64,000 nt of DNA from an uncultured Victivallis sp. (GTDB taxonomy: Bacteria; Verrucomicrobiota; Lentisphaeria; Victivallales; Victivallaceae). Under the pieces are notes generated by a model. It saw only the letters and a list, made by a program, of their open reading frames with translations. It made no database searches and had not been told where the DNA came from. This document shows positions 39,701 through 48,467 of this stretch, piece by piece (position 1 is the first letter of the stretch; each line of letters begins with the position of its first letter). The position numbers were made by a program, and so were the translations under genes. The stretch is taken from assembly GCA_944389935.1 (NCBI GenBank), contig CALXOE010000002.1:1-64000 (forward strand), given 5' to 3'.

Positions 39701-39840
39701 GGGCCGGAACCGAATGGGGATTCGCCGCCGTGATCAACGACACGAACCGCTCCGGTGAACGGCGCGGGCGGCTGCTCGCCGGAGGAATCGCAGACGGCAA
39801 AGATCCGCGTGCCTACGGCCGGATCTTCTTCCTGCCGTGA
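36754..39840 (+). CDS. secreted clan GH-A glycosidase with CBM9-like C-terminus
   Basis: A 1028-residue exported protein with signal peptide (WLQSVCLAGMILAGFESIG). N-terminal beta-rich domains (about 30-270) are followed by a TIM-barrel (about 275-580) with the clan GH-A pair: acid/base Glu398 in YNEPDGHW and nucleophile Glu501 in LTEFGWTTH, the pattern of GH39/GH5-type retaining enzymes. The last ~190 residues (AIRLEDWSVLG onwards, with DALLWRGDSLQFALD) resemble CBM9-like/DOMON carbohydrate-binding domains. It closes the AraC-linked cluster, about 130 nt after the pseudopilins. Substrate unknown; xylan or mixed-linkage glycans are guesses. Confidence 0.85.
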   Translation: MKWLQSVCLAGMILAGFESIGQEALAGNPVREVVIFEQDFRGQPLPAGWRTEPSDRTVNVSPGAEGLTLTVSGAESGKLYYFRSPALAFPAPDGHTVRRRFRLEARASVQRGGEAFLRILAGGGGKAPVWVTQTPDGQNQMSGLPLAGDGENPVCSADYLPDAAELRLYLELRPADGTGVVTLKSLRFVLEEEIAHAVETGFPGNVVSAETGIVTVTPLPGTLSRGRILLRDEAGRVLREHKLSLSGAPERLTLERGYYDVEVDAIYADGRRVRTSTGAAVVGKPLDEAVRRRSPYGLMTVHLPEELAVAAGGNWDWKFFYPSVFQLNADGKMTPRPLPPSRLSRHYAMNGPLPVITAGKTAGEGLRLPVDLELYRKLMREWAAANASGCDLLSVYNEPDGHWRGSAEELVTFHKVTAEAIREGSPGTKVYGPVLSSLNAANRRRLVEWSELGLLDALDGLTLHAYVDGSAPEGEFLENILAVREFLRTRGRQNMPIHLTEFGWTTHAGTWQKPVSELEQARYAARSLALISTCAVDSAIYFCGRYNLSRSTRPGEEGFSVCRRDNTPRPAYAALAQSMKFLAALGTRGEHLQPAPGEHLVLHRTADDTRMIAWTEYGTVRREQLPGIQEIRDITGRKLPVEKSLELSPSPIYLVSALRFTEPSRIVGSSVVTHGDELFFPGAETFRFPEGIRSVNGRLRVDERMLPGEYLGFRPAGTHLELYRLQVEMPLSIREIRATVDPAGGGFLLRGRIFCPTPVTQVRAVWESGSLRHTLSIAQLPAGESQLELPLDGMPFGRRVTGRLNVSARCGSHGVTAERIHDLLLLPVYRAESAEQLAGMPAIRLEDWSVLGSGGPSGTFRLGWNERALLLLCEVEDPGHYADRDALLWRGDSLQFALDVDAAAPWQPNVARNFNGHRVQEFGAALNSAGIAQLWRWLAYAPGKTPGGLSPREGKVLVVRRDGRTIYRLELPWDSAGVSGAPRAGTEWGFAAVINDTNRSGERRGRLLAGGIADGKDPRAYGRIFFLP

Positions 39841-39940
39841 CGGACCTCTCTGGCGGATCCTGCTCCCGTGCCGGTGATCATCGGCCGGTTTCTGCAGGTC
39901 GCGTTATTTCGGAAATGCGGATAAATTTCAGTGTCGATGG

Positions 39941-39969
39941 TTGAAAAAATACGGTTGGTGCTGTAATTT
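39941..39969 (+). promoter_or_regulatory. possible promoter of the kinase gene
   Basis: TTGAAA (39941-39946), a 17-nt spacer and TAATTT (39964-39969), about 60 nt before the GTG start at 40038. The -10 is weak. Confidence 0.4.
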
Positions 39970-40037
39970 ATTTCCCGAACATTGAGGAACGCTGCATTCT
40001 GTCTGACATTGCGTTCTTCCGGGAGAGGTGAGGCGCG

Positions 40038-42992
40038 GTGGCAACGGGTAAAAATTTCTGTCCGTATTGCGGTGCGGAGTGTGATTTCACCGGACGGAAT
40101 CCGAACGGACCCCGGTTCTGCTCCGTCTGCGGCCGGGAACTCCCTCCCGGAGAGAGACACTCCGGACTCGACGGCACATTCAACCGCTCCAGCCGCCCGC
40201 GTCTCTCCGACCTCAGAAATCAGGCGACCATCGTCGCCGGGGAACTCCCGTCCGGCGACGCTGCCTCTCCTCCGCCTCCATCGTCTCCGTCCGGCGCACA
40301 GGACGGATTGCCGCTGCCGTTCCAGGTCGGAGAATTCCGGGCGGAGAAACTGCTCGCCCGCGGCGGCATGAGCATTACCTATCTCGGGGTCTCAACGGAA
40401 CTTCTGGAGCGGCGGGTCGTCATCAAGATTCCAGACGGGCATTCCGGGAAAACCATCGCGATGTTCCGCTCGGAATGCCGCATCCTCGGCACATTGAGCC
40501 ATCCCGGCATCGTCCCGATTCTGGCGGCCGGGGATCTTCCGGCTGCTGCGGGCGGCGTTCCGTACATGGTCATGAAATTCATCGACGGCCAGAGCCTGCG
40601 CCAGCGGCTGAACACCAGGGGAAAACTCTCCTGGGAGGAGGCGGCTCAGCTCCTCGAAGATGTCGCAACCGCTCTGGAATATCTCCGCAGCCATCGCATC
40701 TGTCACCGGGATATCAAGCCGGACAACATCATTTTCGATTCGGAGACACATCATTGGGTTCTGGTCGATTTCGGCATCGCGAAGTCTCTGCAGGATAACT
40801 GGAGGATGACCATGACCATGGCCGGGCGCGATTCCGGAACATGGGATTACATGCCGCCGGAACAGCTCGAGGGGAAAGCCGTCGACATCCGCTGCGACAT
40901 CTACGCCCTCGGCACCGTCGTCTGGGAAGCGCTGATCGGGAAAATTCCCCGCCGCGGCACGAAGCTGCCGTCTGCATTCGGACTCAAACTGCCGCCGGAC
41001 GTCGATCTGCTCATCGAGAAAATGGTCGAGCACGATCCGGAAAACCGCTATCAGACTCCCGCCGAACTTCTGCACGCCCTGCATGCCGGCGCGAAACGGG
41101 TCGAACAGTGGAAAAAGACTGGAAAACGAATTCGGACCGCACTGCGGCTCGGGGGCGCTCTTCTGGTGATTCTGCTGCTGCTGGGAGGAGGTTGGCTGAT
41201 CGGAGACTTCATTGCCGCTGCCCGCATCCGGTCGCTTCAGGAAAACCACCGGGAATCGGCAACCATCACATTGCGGGAGGTGAACGCATTTCTGGGAGAA
41301 CAGCCTCTCTTTTTCGGACGAAGATATTTCGCCTCAATCCGGCCGGAACTCGAGAAAAAAGCCGCGCAGGAACAGGAGAGAATGCGTGGAGAGTTTCTCG
41401 AAATCCGGGACCGGCTGAAGAAAATCGGGGAAGGTGTCGACGAGTTGCGCGCACAGCTCATCCTGTGCGATAATTTCATCGCGAAATGGCGGGGCACGTT
41501 CAATGGAGCCGAACTGCGTGAAATCGAGCGATCCCGTGCCGCGCTGCAGCAGGAACTCATTCGTCTGGAAGAGAATACCCTTGTCGAAGAGACCGTATCC
41601 GCCGCGAAGAAACGCGCTGCGGCAGGAAGCATTGCCGCCTATCGGGAAGCGATCGAACAGTGCCGTCGCACAGATGGACTGCTGCGTCTGGCCGAAAGTC
41701 GGAAGAAACTCGGCGACACCGTTTCCGGGCTGAAACGCGACGCAGCCGCCGCGGCGGTCCGGCAGGCGGATCTTCTGCTGCGGAACGACTCCCGCAAGGA
41801 GTGGTTCGTCGCGGATGCGCTCCTCCGGGAGACCCTGGCATTCACGGGCGAGGAGCCTGTTCTCACCGCCGGGCTCCGGAGGATCGACGACCGGCTCTGG
41901 GGATACGTCCAGGCGAAGACAAAGCAATTCATTGATAACAGGCAGTTTGCGGATGCGGAGTCCTGCCTCGCGCTGTATGAAAGATCCGGCATGAAGACCC
42001 ATCTCGACGACTGGAATGAGGCGAAATTGCAGATCGCTCAGGCCCGGGAGAATTTCGACTGGGAGGAGACGCAAAAACTGGTCCGGGCATATTGGAACGA
42101 CCGGGCGTTTCCCGCTTCGCTGACCGCGCTGGAACGTTTCATTCAGGCGTATCCCGGCCGCCGGTCCGATGAGGTCGACGTGCTCCGCCGGGAGATCGCG
42201 GGACGATACGCGGACTGGATCGTCGCTCAATGGGAGGACCTCGAGAGCTATCTGGAGAATTTGCGCTGCTTTCTCGAGAAATTTCCGCAGGAGACGGAAA
42301 AGATCCGAACCCTCCGGAGGGGGTTGTGCCGGAGCATCCATCGTGAGATCGGCAGTATCGTTTCGGAGTCCGCCGCCGATTCCCGGGGGCGTTCGGAGCG
42401 GCTCGGCGAGATCCGGTTCGACCTCTGCGAGAAAGATCAGCAGAAGTATCTGGAGCGTCTCATCGCCGCCGCTCAGGAGTATCTGCAGATCGTTTCCGGC
42501 GATGATGAGGAGCAGTCCATCTGGACGATCTTCAGCAATCGATCCGAAGAGCTGCACGAAGCGGAGATGAAGTTTCAGTATGAATTCCAGCGGCCGCCGG
42601 AGGATTGTGTGCCGGGTGGGACTCCCACGGTCTTCCGGGTGGCGATTGCGAAGATCAAGGTGAATCTCTCCGACGCCCATTTCAAAGAAACGAATGCGAT
42701 GTGGCGAGGCTGCAATCTGGTCGTTCAGATCGGCCCCGCAGGGAAGAAACCGTGGAAACTCCTTTCCCGGCCCGACGATGATAAACAGACCTTTGAATTC
42801 AGCGACCCCGTGGAGTTCTGGTGGGACACCGAGGCGCAGGATTTTGCCGTTCAGATCGCTGAAAAGAGATTGTTTGGTCTGGCAAACCCCCATGAAAAGA
42901 CGATCCCGGCAGATTCGTTCCGGAAATCGGGATCGGCTGCACTCGAGCTGGACAACGGAACGACGGTGGAAATCTCGTGGAATTCGCGATAA
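40038..42992 (+). CDS. membrane Ser/Thr protein kinase with N-terminal zinc ribbon
   Basis: A 984-residue Hanks-type kinase. The N-terminal zinc ribbon uses C8xxC11 and C28xxC31. A Pro/Ser linker leads to the kinase domain (about 98-355) with a Gly-rich loop ARGGMSITYLG, Lys130 in VVIKIP, HRDIKPDN near 223-230, DFGIAKS near 245 and the APE-equivalent MPPEQL. One transmembrane helix (about 370-392) follows. The extracytoplasmic or C-terminal 590 residues are largely helical with charged coiled-coil-like repeats. The start is GTG 40038 behind AGGTGAGG. It is followed by a membrane-anchored protein and an FHA-ABC exporter, suggesting phosphorylation-controlled export. No PP2C phosphatase gene is seen nearby. 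Confidence 0.9.
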   Translation: MATGKNFCPYCGAECDFTGRNPNGPRFCSVCGRELPPGERHSGLDGTFNRSSRPRLSDLRNQATIVAGELPSGDAASPPPPSSPSGAQDGLPLPFQVGEFRAEKLLARGGMSITYLGVSTELLERRVVIKIPDGHSGKTIAMFRSECRILGTLSHPGIVPILAAGDLPAAAGGVPYMVMKFIDGQSLRQRLNTRGKLSWEEAAQLLEDVATALEYLRSHRICHRDIKPDNIIFDSETHHWVLVDFGIAKSLQDNWRMTMTMAGRDSGTWDYMPPEQLEGKAVDIRCDIYALGTVVWEALIGKIPRRGTKLPSAFGLKLPPDVDLLIEKMVEHDPENRYQTPAELLHALHAGAKRVEQWKKTGKRIRTALRLGGALLVILLLLGGGWLIGDFIAAARIRSLQENHRESATITLREVNAFLGEQPLFFGRRYFASIRPELEKKAAQEQERMRGEFLEIRDRLKKIGEGVDELRAQLILCDNFIAKWRGTFNGAELREIERSRAALQQELIRLEENTLVEETVSAAKKRAAAGSIAAYREAIEQCRRTDGLLRLAESRKKLGDTVSGLKRDAAAAAVRQADLLLRNDSRKEWFVADALLRETLAFTGEEPVLTAGLRRIDDRLWGYVQAKTKQFIDNRQFADAESCLALYERSGMKTHLDDWNEAKLQIAQARENFDWEETQKLVRAYWNDRAFPASLTALERFIQAYPGRRSDEVDVLRREIAGRYADWIVAQWEDLESYLENLRCFLEKFPQETEKIRTLRRGLCRSIHREIGSIVSESAADSRGRSERLGEIRFDLCEKDQQKYLERLIAAAQEYLQIVSGDDEEQSIWTIFSNRSEELHEAEMKFQYEFQRPPEDCVPGGTPTVFRVAIAKIKVNLSDAHFKETNAMWRGCNLVVQIGPAGKKPWKLLSRPDDDKQTFEFSDPVEFWWDTEAQDFAVQIAEKRLFGLANPHEKTIPADSFRKSGSAALELDNGTTVEISWNSR

Positions 42993-43011
42993 AACAATCG
43001 GGAGAAGTGAT

Positions 43012-44307
43012 ATGAATCTGGTTCTGAAAGTGTTGGCTGCGGTGACGCTGGCGGCGGTCACGGTTGCGGCAGGTGTGTTCACCATCAAACTTCTGACCGC
43101 GCCGTCTTCTGCGGAGGTGAAGCCGATTGTCTCCCCCATCTCCGGGCCCGGAGAGGCAATAAAGGGAAATGAGACTCCGCCTGTCGAGAAACCGGTGGTC
43201 GAGACTCCTGATGATCCGGCGCCGGAGCCGGAGCTTTCCGGAACGATTGTCGTGGAGAAGAACGATCCTCTGCAGCCGCGTTATGTGCCGGTCAACCAGC
43301 CCGCATATCTTCAGAATCTCCGGATGGAGGGGAAGAGCTATCACAGCCGGGTCATGGGCAAAGTGAGCGGCCAGGCTGCAAAGAAAGACTGGGGAATTCG
43401 CGGAAGCGCTTATTTTACTTATATTTACGGTATCGAGAGCGTTGGGAAAATCGTGAAGAACGATGGCGTCACCATTGTCGAGGAACGCCGGTTCGGGACC
43501 GTGACGGAGAACGTGTTCGTAAGCCGTTATGATGTCGGTTTTGAACTGCCGCCGGAACTGGGCACGGGGCTGCGCGTGCTGGAGATTCTCTCCGGAGGGA
43601 CGGGAATCATCGGTCCGACGGTGGTCAAACTGCTCAATCAGGTCAAGATCCCGGTCGATGACAAATTCTTCAACAAATTGCGCGACAAGAAGATGCTGCC
43701 GCAGGATCTCGATCCGGAGAAGATCAAGGGCGAAATGGTGATGTTTGCCAAACTCAAGAACGGGCGCATTCTCGAGGGGAAGACGGTTCGGATCGTCTTT
43801 CGGGACGGGCAGGGGATCACGAGCATCACGCCGATCGGGTGCAGTCTCTCTGAACAGGAGGTTGACGTCATCAAGCGGACCAACTATGTCATGGACCACT
43901 ATCTGTTTCCGGATCAGGAAATTGCGATTGGTTCTTCCTGGGATGTCGACGGCGATGTCTTCGCCGGGTTTCTCGACCCGCGCCTGCAGGGGAAGGTCGA
44001 TGGAAAGGTGACGGTCCGGCGGGTTGCCGATTTCACGGATGCCGCGGGGGAGATTTCCCGGCGGCTGCGGCTTGTGAACGGGCATATCTCTTTCTCCGAC
44101 CATTCCCGCGCGGGAAAAGCGCTCACGGGGCAGTTGAACAGCGTCCGGGGAATCTGTTCGATCCCCGACCGCTACGGCGTGATCACGACGGCCTCTTTGA
44201 GCGGGATGATGGACTACCGGAATGTTTCGACGGATCATCTTCTGTTCGCCGCCGAGATGACGGTCACCCCCCGGTTCGAGATTTTCTACGAGTGCTCCGT
44301 GGAGTAG
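43012..44307 (+). CDS. membrane-anchored extracytoplasmic protein, unknown function
   Basis: A 431-residue protein with an N-terminal uncleaved or weakly cleaved signal anchor (LVLKVLAAVTLAAVTVAAGVF), a Pro/Glu-rich spacer (PPVEKPVVETPDDPAPEPE) and a folded C-terminal part of about 340 residues without motifs I recognise. GGGAG lies 7 nt before ATG 43012. It lies 19 nt after the kinase and 7 nt before the FHA-ABC gene, so the three are one operon. The threonine-rich acidic spacer could be a kinase target, but that is speculation. Confidence 0.75.
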   Translation: MNLVLKVLAAVTLAAVTVAAGVFTIKLLTAPSSAEVKPIVSPISGPGEAIKGNETPPVEKPVVETPDDPAPEPELSGTIVVEKNDPLQPRYVPVNQPAYLQNLRMEGKSYHSRVMGKVSGQAAKKDWGIRGSAYFTYIYGIESVGKIVKNDGVTIVEERRFGTVTENVFVSRYDVGFELPPELGTGLRVLEILSGGTGIIGPTVVKLLNQVKIPVDDKFFNKLRDKKMLPQDLDPEKIKGEMVMFAKLKNGRILEGKTVRIVFRDGQGITSITPIGCSLSEQEVDVIKRTNYVMDHYLFPDQEIAIGSSWDVDGDVFAGFLDPRLQGKVDGKVTVRRVADFTDAAGEISRRLRLVNGHISFSDHSRAGKALTGQLNSVRGICSIPDRYGVITTASLSGMMDYRNVSTDHLLFAAEMTVTPRFEIFYECSVE

Positions 44308-44314
44308 GTTTGTC

Positions 44315-46795
44315 ATGCCTGTAGAGTCGCAACTCTTTTATCCGGAGAGAGAAAACCTGTCTGGAACGGATGCCGGAACCCGTGACGGGCGCGGGTTTCT
44401 GGTCTGCCCGGTCTGTTTTCAGGCCGCCCCAGCGGAGGTGCCGCGTCCGGAATATCAATGCCGTTTCTGCCGCCATCGGTGGATGGCTCCGGCCGGCTCC
44501 CTCACGGATATCTACTTCGCTTCTGTCGACGAGATCGAAGTTTCGTTGACGGCGGCGGAGGGGGAACGGTATGTGCTGCGGACTCTTCCGGCGGTGATCG
44601 GCCGGGATTCGGAGTTCCGGGTGCTGCAGTGCAATCTGGCTGTGTCGCGCCGCCATTGCCGGATCGATTTCGACCGCGCACGCGGGAGGTTTTTCGTCAC
44701 GCCGTTCCGGACCGGAGGCGGAACGTTCCTGAACGGAGAGGCACTGCCGCCGGAGGAGCCGCATGAGATTTTTCCGGGGGACGCGCTGGTGCTCTCCGGA
44801 GTGCTTCTTTCACTGCGCTGTCGATTGAACCGCGAGCTGCCCGGGAAGCCGGGGGAAATGATACGGCTCGGACGCAGTTTGAACTTGTCCGCGGAGATGG
44901 AGCCGGGATTCCTCAATCTCGCGGAGGGCGACAGCGAAGTGACGGTAACTCCGGTCCGGACGGCGGATTCGGTGGCGGCATTCTCCCGCAACGCCGTCTC
45001 GACCGCCTGGACACTTTACGCGCTCGACCGCGATCGGATCCGGATCAACGGCCTCCGATTTCTCGAGCAGAAGCTCTCGGGCGGAGAGCGCCTTGAGATC
45101 GGCCGCTGCGTTTGCGTATTCGACTCCACGGACAGTTCCCTGAAACCGGCAACCCCGGGGGGCGGGGCGGAAATCACGATCCGCAGACTCTCTGCCGGAT
45201 ATCGACGGCGGGTGGTGCTCCGGGAGGTCAGCTGCCGCATTCCGAAAGGAAAGCTGACCGCCATCCTCGGAAAGAGCGGTTGCGGCAAATCCACTCTGAT
45301 CAAGGTGTTGTCCGGTCAGAAACGACCGATTTCCGGAGAGATTCTCGTCGATGGTGCGGCGATCTCCTATCCGCAATGGGCGGAGAAACATCTCGCGCTG
45401 GTGCCGCAATTTGACGTCGTGCATCCGGAGCTCACGGTCCGGCAGTGCATCGCCTACGCCGCCGACATCCGGATCGGCACGCGCGCAAACGGCGGCGTGA
45501 AACAGGCGGTCGTGGAAAAGGCGATCCGCGACGCCGGACTCACGCGCTTTTCCGACCGTTACGTGGGGGAACTCAGCGGCGGTCAGCGCAAGCGGGTCAA
45601 CATCGCGGTGGAGGCGGTCGGCCGGCCGGAGGTTCTGCTGCTCGACGAGCCGACCACGGGGCTCGATTATGCCACTGAAAAACTCATCGTCGCAGGATTG
45701 CGCCGGATCTCGAGACAGGGGGGGACGGTGGTGTTTGTCACGCATTCGCTCTCGACGATCGAAGCGGCGGATCATGTGATCGTCCTGAATGGCTCTGAGG
45801 AGGGGTCGCGGGTCGCCGCGGAGGGAAGTCCGCAGGAGGTCCGGACTGCGATCGGGGTGGAGTCCTGGCAGGAACTCTATTCGCAAATCGATTCCGGGAG
45901 CCGGGAAGAGGAGGGCATGGGGAGAGTCGCGGCGCGCCCGGAGAGCCATCGCGCGCCAGGAGCATTCGCGCTCTTTTCACGTTATGTGCGGATCTGGCTG
46001 AATTCGCCGCTCTCCTCGCTGGCTCTGCTGTTCGGTCTGCCGCTGCTGCTGGGGATTCTGATCCGGCTGGCGGTTTCGATCGACGCGCCGCTCGGCACCG
46101 ACCGGCTGGTGTTCGGGCTGGTGGCGATGTTCTGGCTCGGAATGAATCAGACGGTTCGCGAGATCATCCGCGAGAGGGAGATTTTTCTGCAGGAGCATGC
46201 GCACCATGTTTCTTCTCTGGCGTATCTGCTCTCGAAGACCCTGTTTTTTCTGCTGGTGAGTTTCCCGCAGGCGCTGCTGATGACGCTGCCGATTCTCTGG
46301 TTGAACGTCAATTCCGGAGATGGTTTTCTGAAATTCGATCAGCTTGCGGCGCCGTTTTTCGCGGTTCTGCCGATGATGTGGCTGGCGGGCGGGGTGGGTT
46401 GCGTGTTCGGATTGTTCGGTTCGGCTCTGTCGTTGTTTCTCCGGAAACAGGGGGAGATCGCCGCGGTGCTTTTCGCGGTGATTGCGACGCTGCCGCAGTT
46501 CCTGTTTTCGGCGAAAGTGCTGCCGGAGGGCCTGGCGAAACCGTTGAATCCGGAACACTTCTACACATTCGCATTCTGGCATGAAAATGCCCCGGTGGCG
46601 GAGGCGTTGAGTTACTTCACTTTTTCGCGTTATTTGTTCGTTCCGCTCGATGCGGTTTCCACTGGGCAGGCGGGGGAAATTGTCGCCAGGGCGTTCGTGT
46701 TCAACTGCGGAATCCTGGCGATGGCGATGGTCTGCATGATGGCGGCAGCGTGGACGGCGCTGGAGATTTTCGCCTGGCGCGCCCGCAGATTCTGA
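44315..46795 (+). CDS. zinc-ribbon/FHA/ABC exporter fusion
   Basis: An 826-residue half transporter with regulatory N-terminus. Order: zinc ribbon C31xxC34 and C49xxC52; FHA phosphothreonine-binding domain (about 71-165) with VIGRDSE and VSRRHCRI; a second, degenerate FHA-like region (about 180-270); ABC ATPase (about 285-500) with Walker A GKSGCGKST, signature LSGGQRKRV and Walker B VLLLDEPTTGLD; ABC-2/ABCG-type membrane domain (about 555-826) with six hydrophobic stretches. FHA domains bind phosphorylated threonines, so the kinase two genes upstream is the natural partner. Exported substrate unknown. Confidence 0.9.
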   Translation: MPVESQLFYPERENLSGTDAGTRDGRGFLVCPVCFQAAPAEVPRPEYQCRFCRHRWMAPAGSLTDIYFASVDEIEVSLTAAEGERYVLRTLPAVIGRDSEFRVLQCNLAVSRRHCRIDFDRARGRFFVTPFRTGGGTFLNGEALPPEEPHEIFPGDALVLSGVLLSLRCRLNRELPGKPGEMIRLGRSLNLSAEMEPGFLNLAEGDSEVTVTPVRTADSVAAFSRNAVSTAWTLYALDRDRIRINGLRFLEQKLSGGERLEIGRCVCVFDSTDSSLKPATPGGGAEITIRRLSAGYRRRVVLREVSCRIPKGKLTAILGKSGCGKSTLIKVLSGQKRPISGEILVDGAAISYPQWAEKHLALVPQFDVVHPELTVRQCIAYAADIRIGTRANGGVKQAVVEKAIRDAGLTRFSDRYVGELSGGQRKRVNIAVEAVGRPEVLLLDEPTTGLDYATEKLIVAGLRRISRQGGTVVFVTHSLSTIEAADHVIVLNGSEEGSRVAAEGSPQEVRTAIGVESWQELYSQIDSGSREEEGMGRVAARPESHRAPGAFALFSRYVRIWLNSPLSSLALLFGLPLLLGILIRLAVSIDAPLGTDRLVFGLVAMFWLGMNQTVREIIREREIFLQEHAHHVSSLAYLLSKTLFFLLVSFPQALLMTLPILWLNVNSGDGFLKFDQLAAPFFAVLPMMWLAGGVGCVFGLFGSALSLFLRKQGEIAAVLFAVIATLPQFLFSAKVLPEGLAKPLNPEHFYTFAFWHENAPVAEALSYFTFSRYLFVPLDAVSTGQAGEIVARAFVFNCGILAMAMVCMMAAAWTALEIFAWRARRF

Positions 46796-46880
46796 CGAAA
46801 TCCCGGGAATCCCATGATGAGAGGTACGACGATTCCGTCCGCCGGTGCATTTTCGGAAGCGGATTCCGATCAGACAGAAA

Positions 46881-46902
46881 CTCCCGGCCGTTCGACCGGG
46901 AG
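46881..46902 (-). terminator. terminator hairpin after the Pro/Arg-rich protein gene
   Basis: Perfect 7-bp stem CTCCCGG/CCGGGAG with an 8-nt loop, just after the stop at 46913 on the minus strand, followed there by TTTCTGTCT. It may also stop the convergent ABC gene. The stem sequence is shared with the terminator at 54058. Confidence 0.65.
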
Positions 46903-46912
46903 CTGTTGCTGT

Positions 46913-48400
46913 TCAGAAGCCGCTGATCCGACCATGTGCTCCGCCGGGCGAACCGGAACGGGACGGCATCGCCGGCCGGGTGGGCGCGGGTGTCCCTTTC
47001 CAGGTTGCCGGGCGTGCCGGAGTTGACCGCAGCGACCGGGGGCGCTCCACCGTCGCTCCGGGCGTCGTTGCCGGGCGCGCCGGAGTCGTCTTCGGAACCA
47101 CCCGGCGGAATCCGCCGTTCTGTTCCAGATTGTACGGCCGGGACGGGCGCGAAACCGTTCCGCCGGACGACGGCTTCTGCGACGGACGGACGGTGTTCGG
47201 GCGCGATGAATTCGACGGCGTTCCCGCACCGAAAGCCGGAGGCCGCGAACCGATCGGTGTCGTAACCGGTTTCGACGGTTGCTGCTCCGGGGGAGTGTCC
47301 GGACGCGGCGGACGCGGGCGTGGCGGGCGTGGCGGGCGTGACGGGCGTGGCGGGCGTGGACGCGGCGGACGCGGACTCCAGTCGCCGTGGTTGTTGTGCC
47401 GGGTCCACCAGATCACCGGCCAGTAGCTTCGTCCGATGCAGTAGGGATAATCGTAATAGTAATAGCCGTCTCCAATTCCGACGTTGTCGTAATAGTCGTT
47501 GTCCGGGACATTCCCGCCTTTGTTGTCGATTCCGGCGGTCTGCTGCGCTTCGGCCTGATCCGGCGGGGTCTCCGCCGCGGCCGCGTCAGTCGCCGCCTCA
47601 GCGGTCTGTGCCGACTCCTCCTCTTTCTGTCCGGCGGCGAACTCGCTGTAAATGTCGAGATACCGCTCCAGCAGCAGCTGCGCCTCATCGAGCGAATCGG
47701 AAAAGACCGGAATCCGTTCGATGTCCCGGTAACGCGCATGCATCCCGGTGGGGTAGAGGAAACCGCTCCAGCGCCCCGTCCCCTCCGACAGTTTCAGCCG
47801 GTCGATCAGAACCAGCGTCGGCAGGGCAGGCAGTCCGCTCGTATCGTCGATCACCGCCACCACCGTGCCGGACCGGACCTGTTCAACCGGAATCACCGCC
47901 ACCGGACGGCGGCGCGCGTAGATCGCGAACCGCAGATCGGCGGGTTTGATCTGCACCTCTTCGCCCGCGAGCCGCGCCCTGATTTCGCGGTTCACGCGCG
48001 CCATGCGTTCGGCTTCGCCCTCGGCAGCCTCCTCCATGGTCTTTTTCTTCGCCTGCTCCAGCTGGGCTTCAAATGCTTTCGCTTTCTCCGGATCGTAATG
48101 GAACGCCTGCTGAAGTTCCGGCGTCAGCCTGGAAAGCGGAATTCCGACCATCGCGTAGGCGCCGTCCTCCCGCAGATATCCGATATCGATCCCGGCAGGA
48201 GTAACCCGTTCCACTGTGGCATCTTTATAGACTCTTCCATCGGTCGTTGTGATGTCGATGGCCGGATCGTCATCCTCCTCCGGTTCGACCGCAGCGGGCT
48301 CCGCCTCGGGCGCCTTTTCCGGCTGTGCGGCATCCTCTGAATAGACGGCCGGACCGGCCAGCAGCCAGAGGCTCAACAAGAAGAATGTCATGTTTTTCAT
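46913..48400 (-). CDS. secreted Pro/Arg-rich protein with SHD1/Sla1-like N-terminus
   Basis: A 495-residue exported protein. The signal peptide (MTFFLLSLWLLAGPAVYS) precedes an acidic stretch and a small domain reading ITTTDGRVYKDATVERVTPAG, a type of beta-barrel seen in Verrucomicrobia/Lentisphaerae surface proteins. A middle domain (about 150-270) is unrecognised. It continues with a Tyr/Asp-rich segment (YYYYDYPYC) and ends in about 150 residues of low-complexity Pro/Arg/Ser repeats (PPRPRPPRP units). The basic tail may bind anionic polymers or the cell envelope. It is convergent with the ABC gene and divergent from comEC. Confidence 0.78.
   Translation of the reverse strand: MKNMTFFLLSLWLLAGPAVYSEDAAQPEKAPEAEPAAVEPEEDDDPAIDITTTDGRVYKDATVERVTPAGIDIGYLREDGAYAMVGIPLSRLTPELQQAFHYDPEKAKAFEAQLEQAKKKTMEEAAEGEAERMARVNREIRARLAGEEVQIKPADLRFAIYARRRPVAVIPVEQVRSGTVVAVIDDTSGLPALPTLVLIDRLKLSEGTGRWSGFLYPTGMHARYRDIERIPVFSDSLDEAQLLLERYLDIYSEFAAGQKEEESAQTAEAATDAAAAETPPDQAEAQQTAGIDNKGGNVPDNDYYDNVGIGDGYYYYDYPYCIGRSYWPVIWWTRHNNHGDWSPRPPRPRPPRPSRPPRPPRPRPPRPDTPPEQQPSKPVTTPIGSRPPAFGAGTPSNSSRPNTVRPSQKPSSGGTVSRPSRPYNLEQNGGFRRVVPKTTPARPATTPGATVERPRSLRSTPARPATWKGTPAPTRPAMPSRSGSPGGAHGRISGF
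47301..47374. repeat. tandem 9-bp repeats coding for PRP repeats
   Basis: Repeated units of the type CGTGGCGGG with small changes, in frame with the Pro/Arg tail on the minus strand. Such repeats can change length by slippage without breaking the frame. Confidence 0.75.
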
Positions 48401-48467
48401 TTCAGACCTCCTAATTAAATCCCCCTTTTTAACATATTGCGGAAAAGGAAAATATCAACTTGATTTG

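Noticed and set aside
47301..47374. Possible CRISPR or direct-repeat array
   Set aside because: Units are 9 bp, unspaced and in frame with a Pro/Arg-rich protein, so they are coding repeats.
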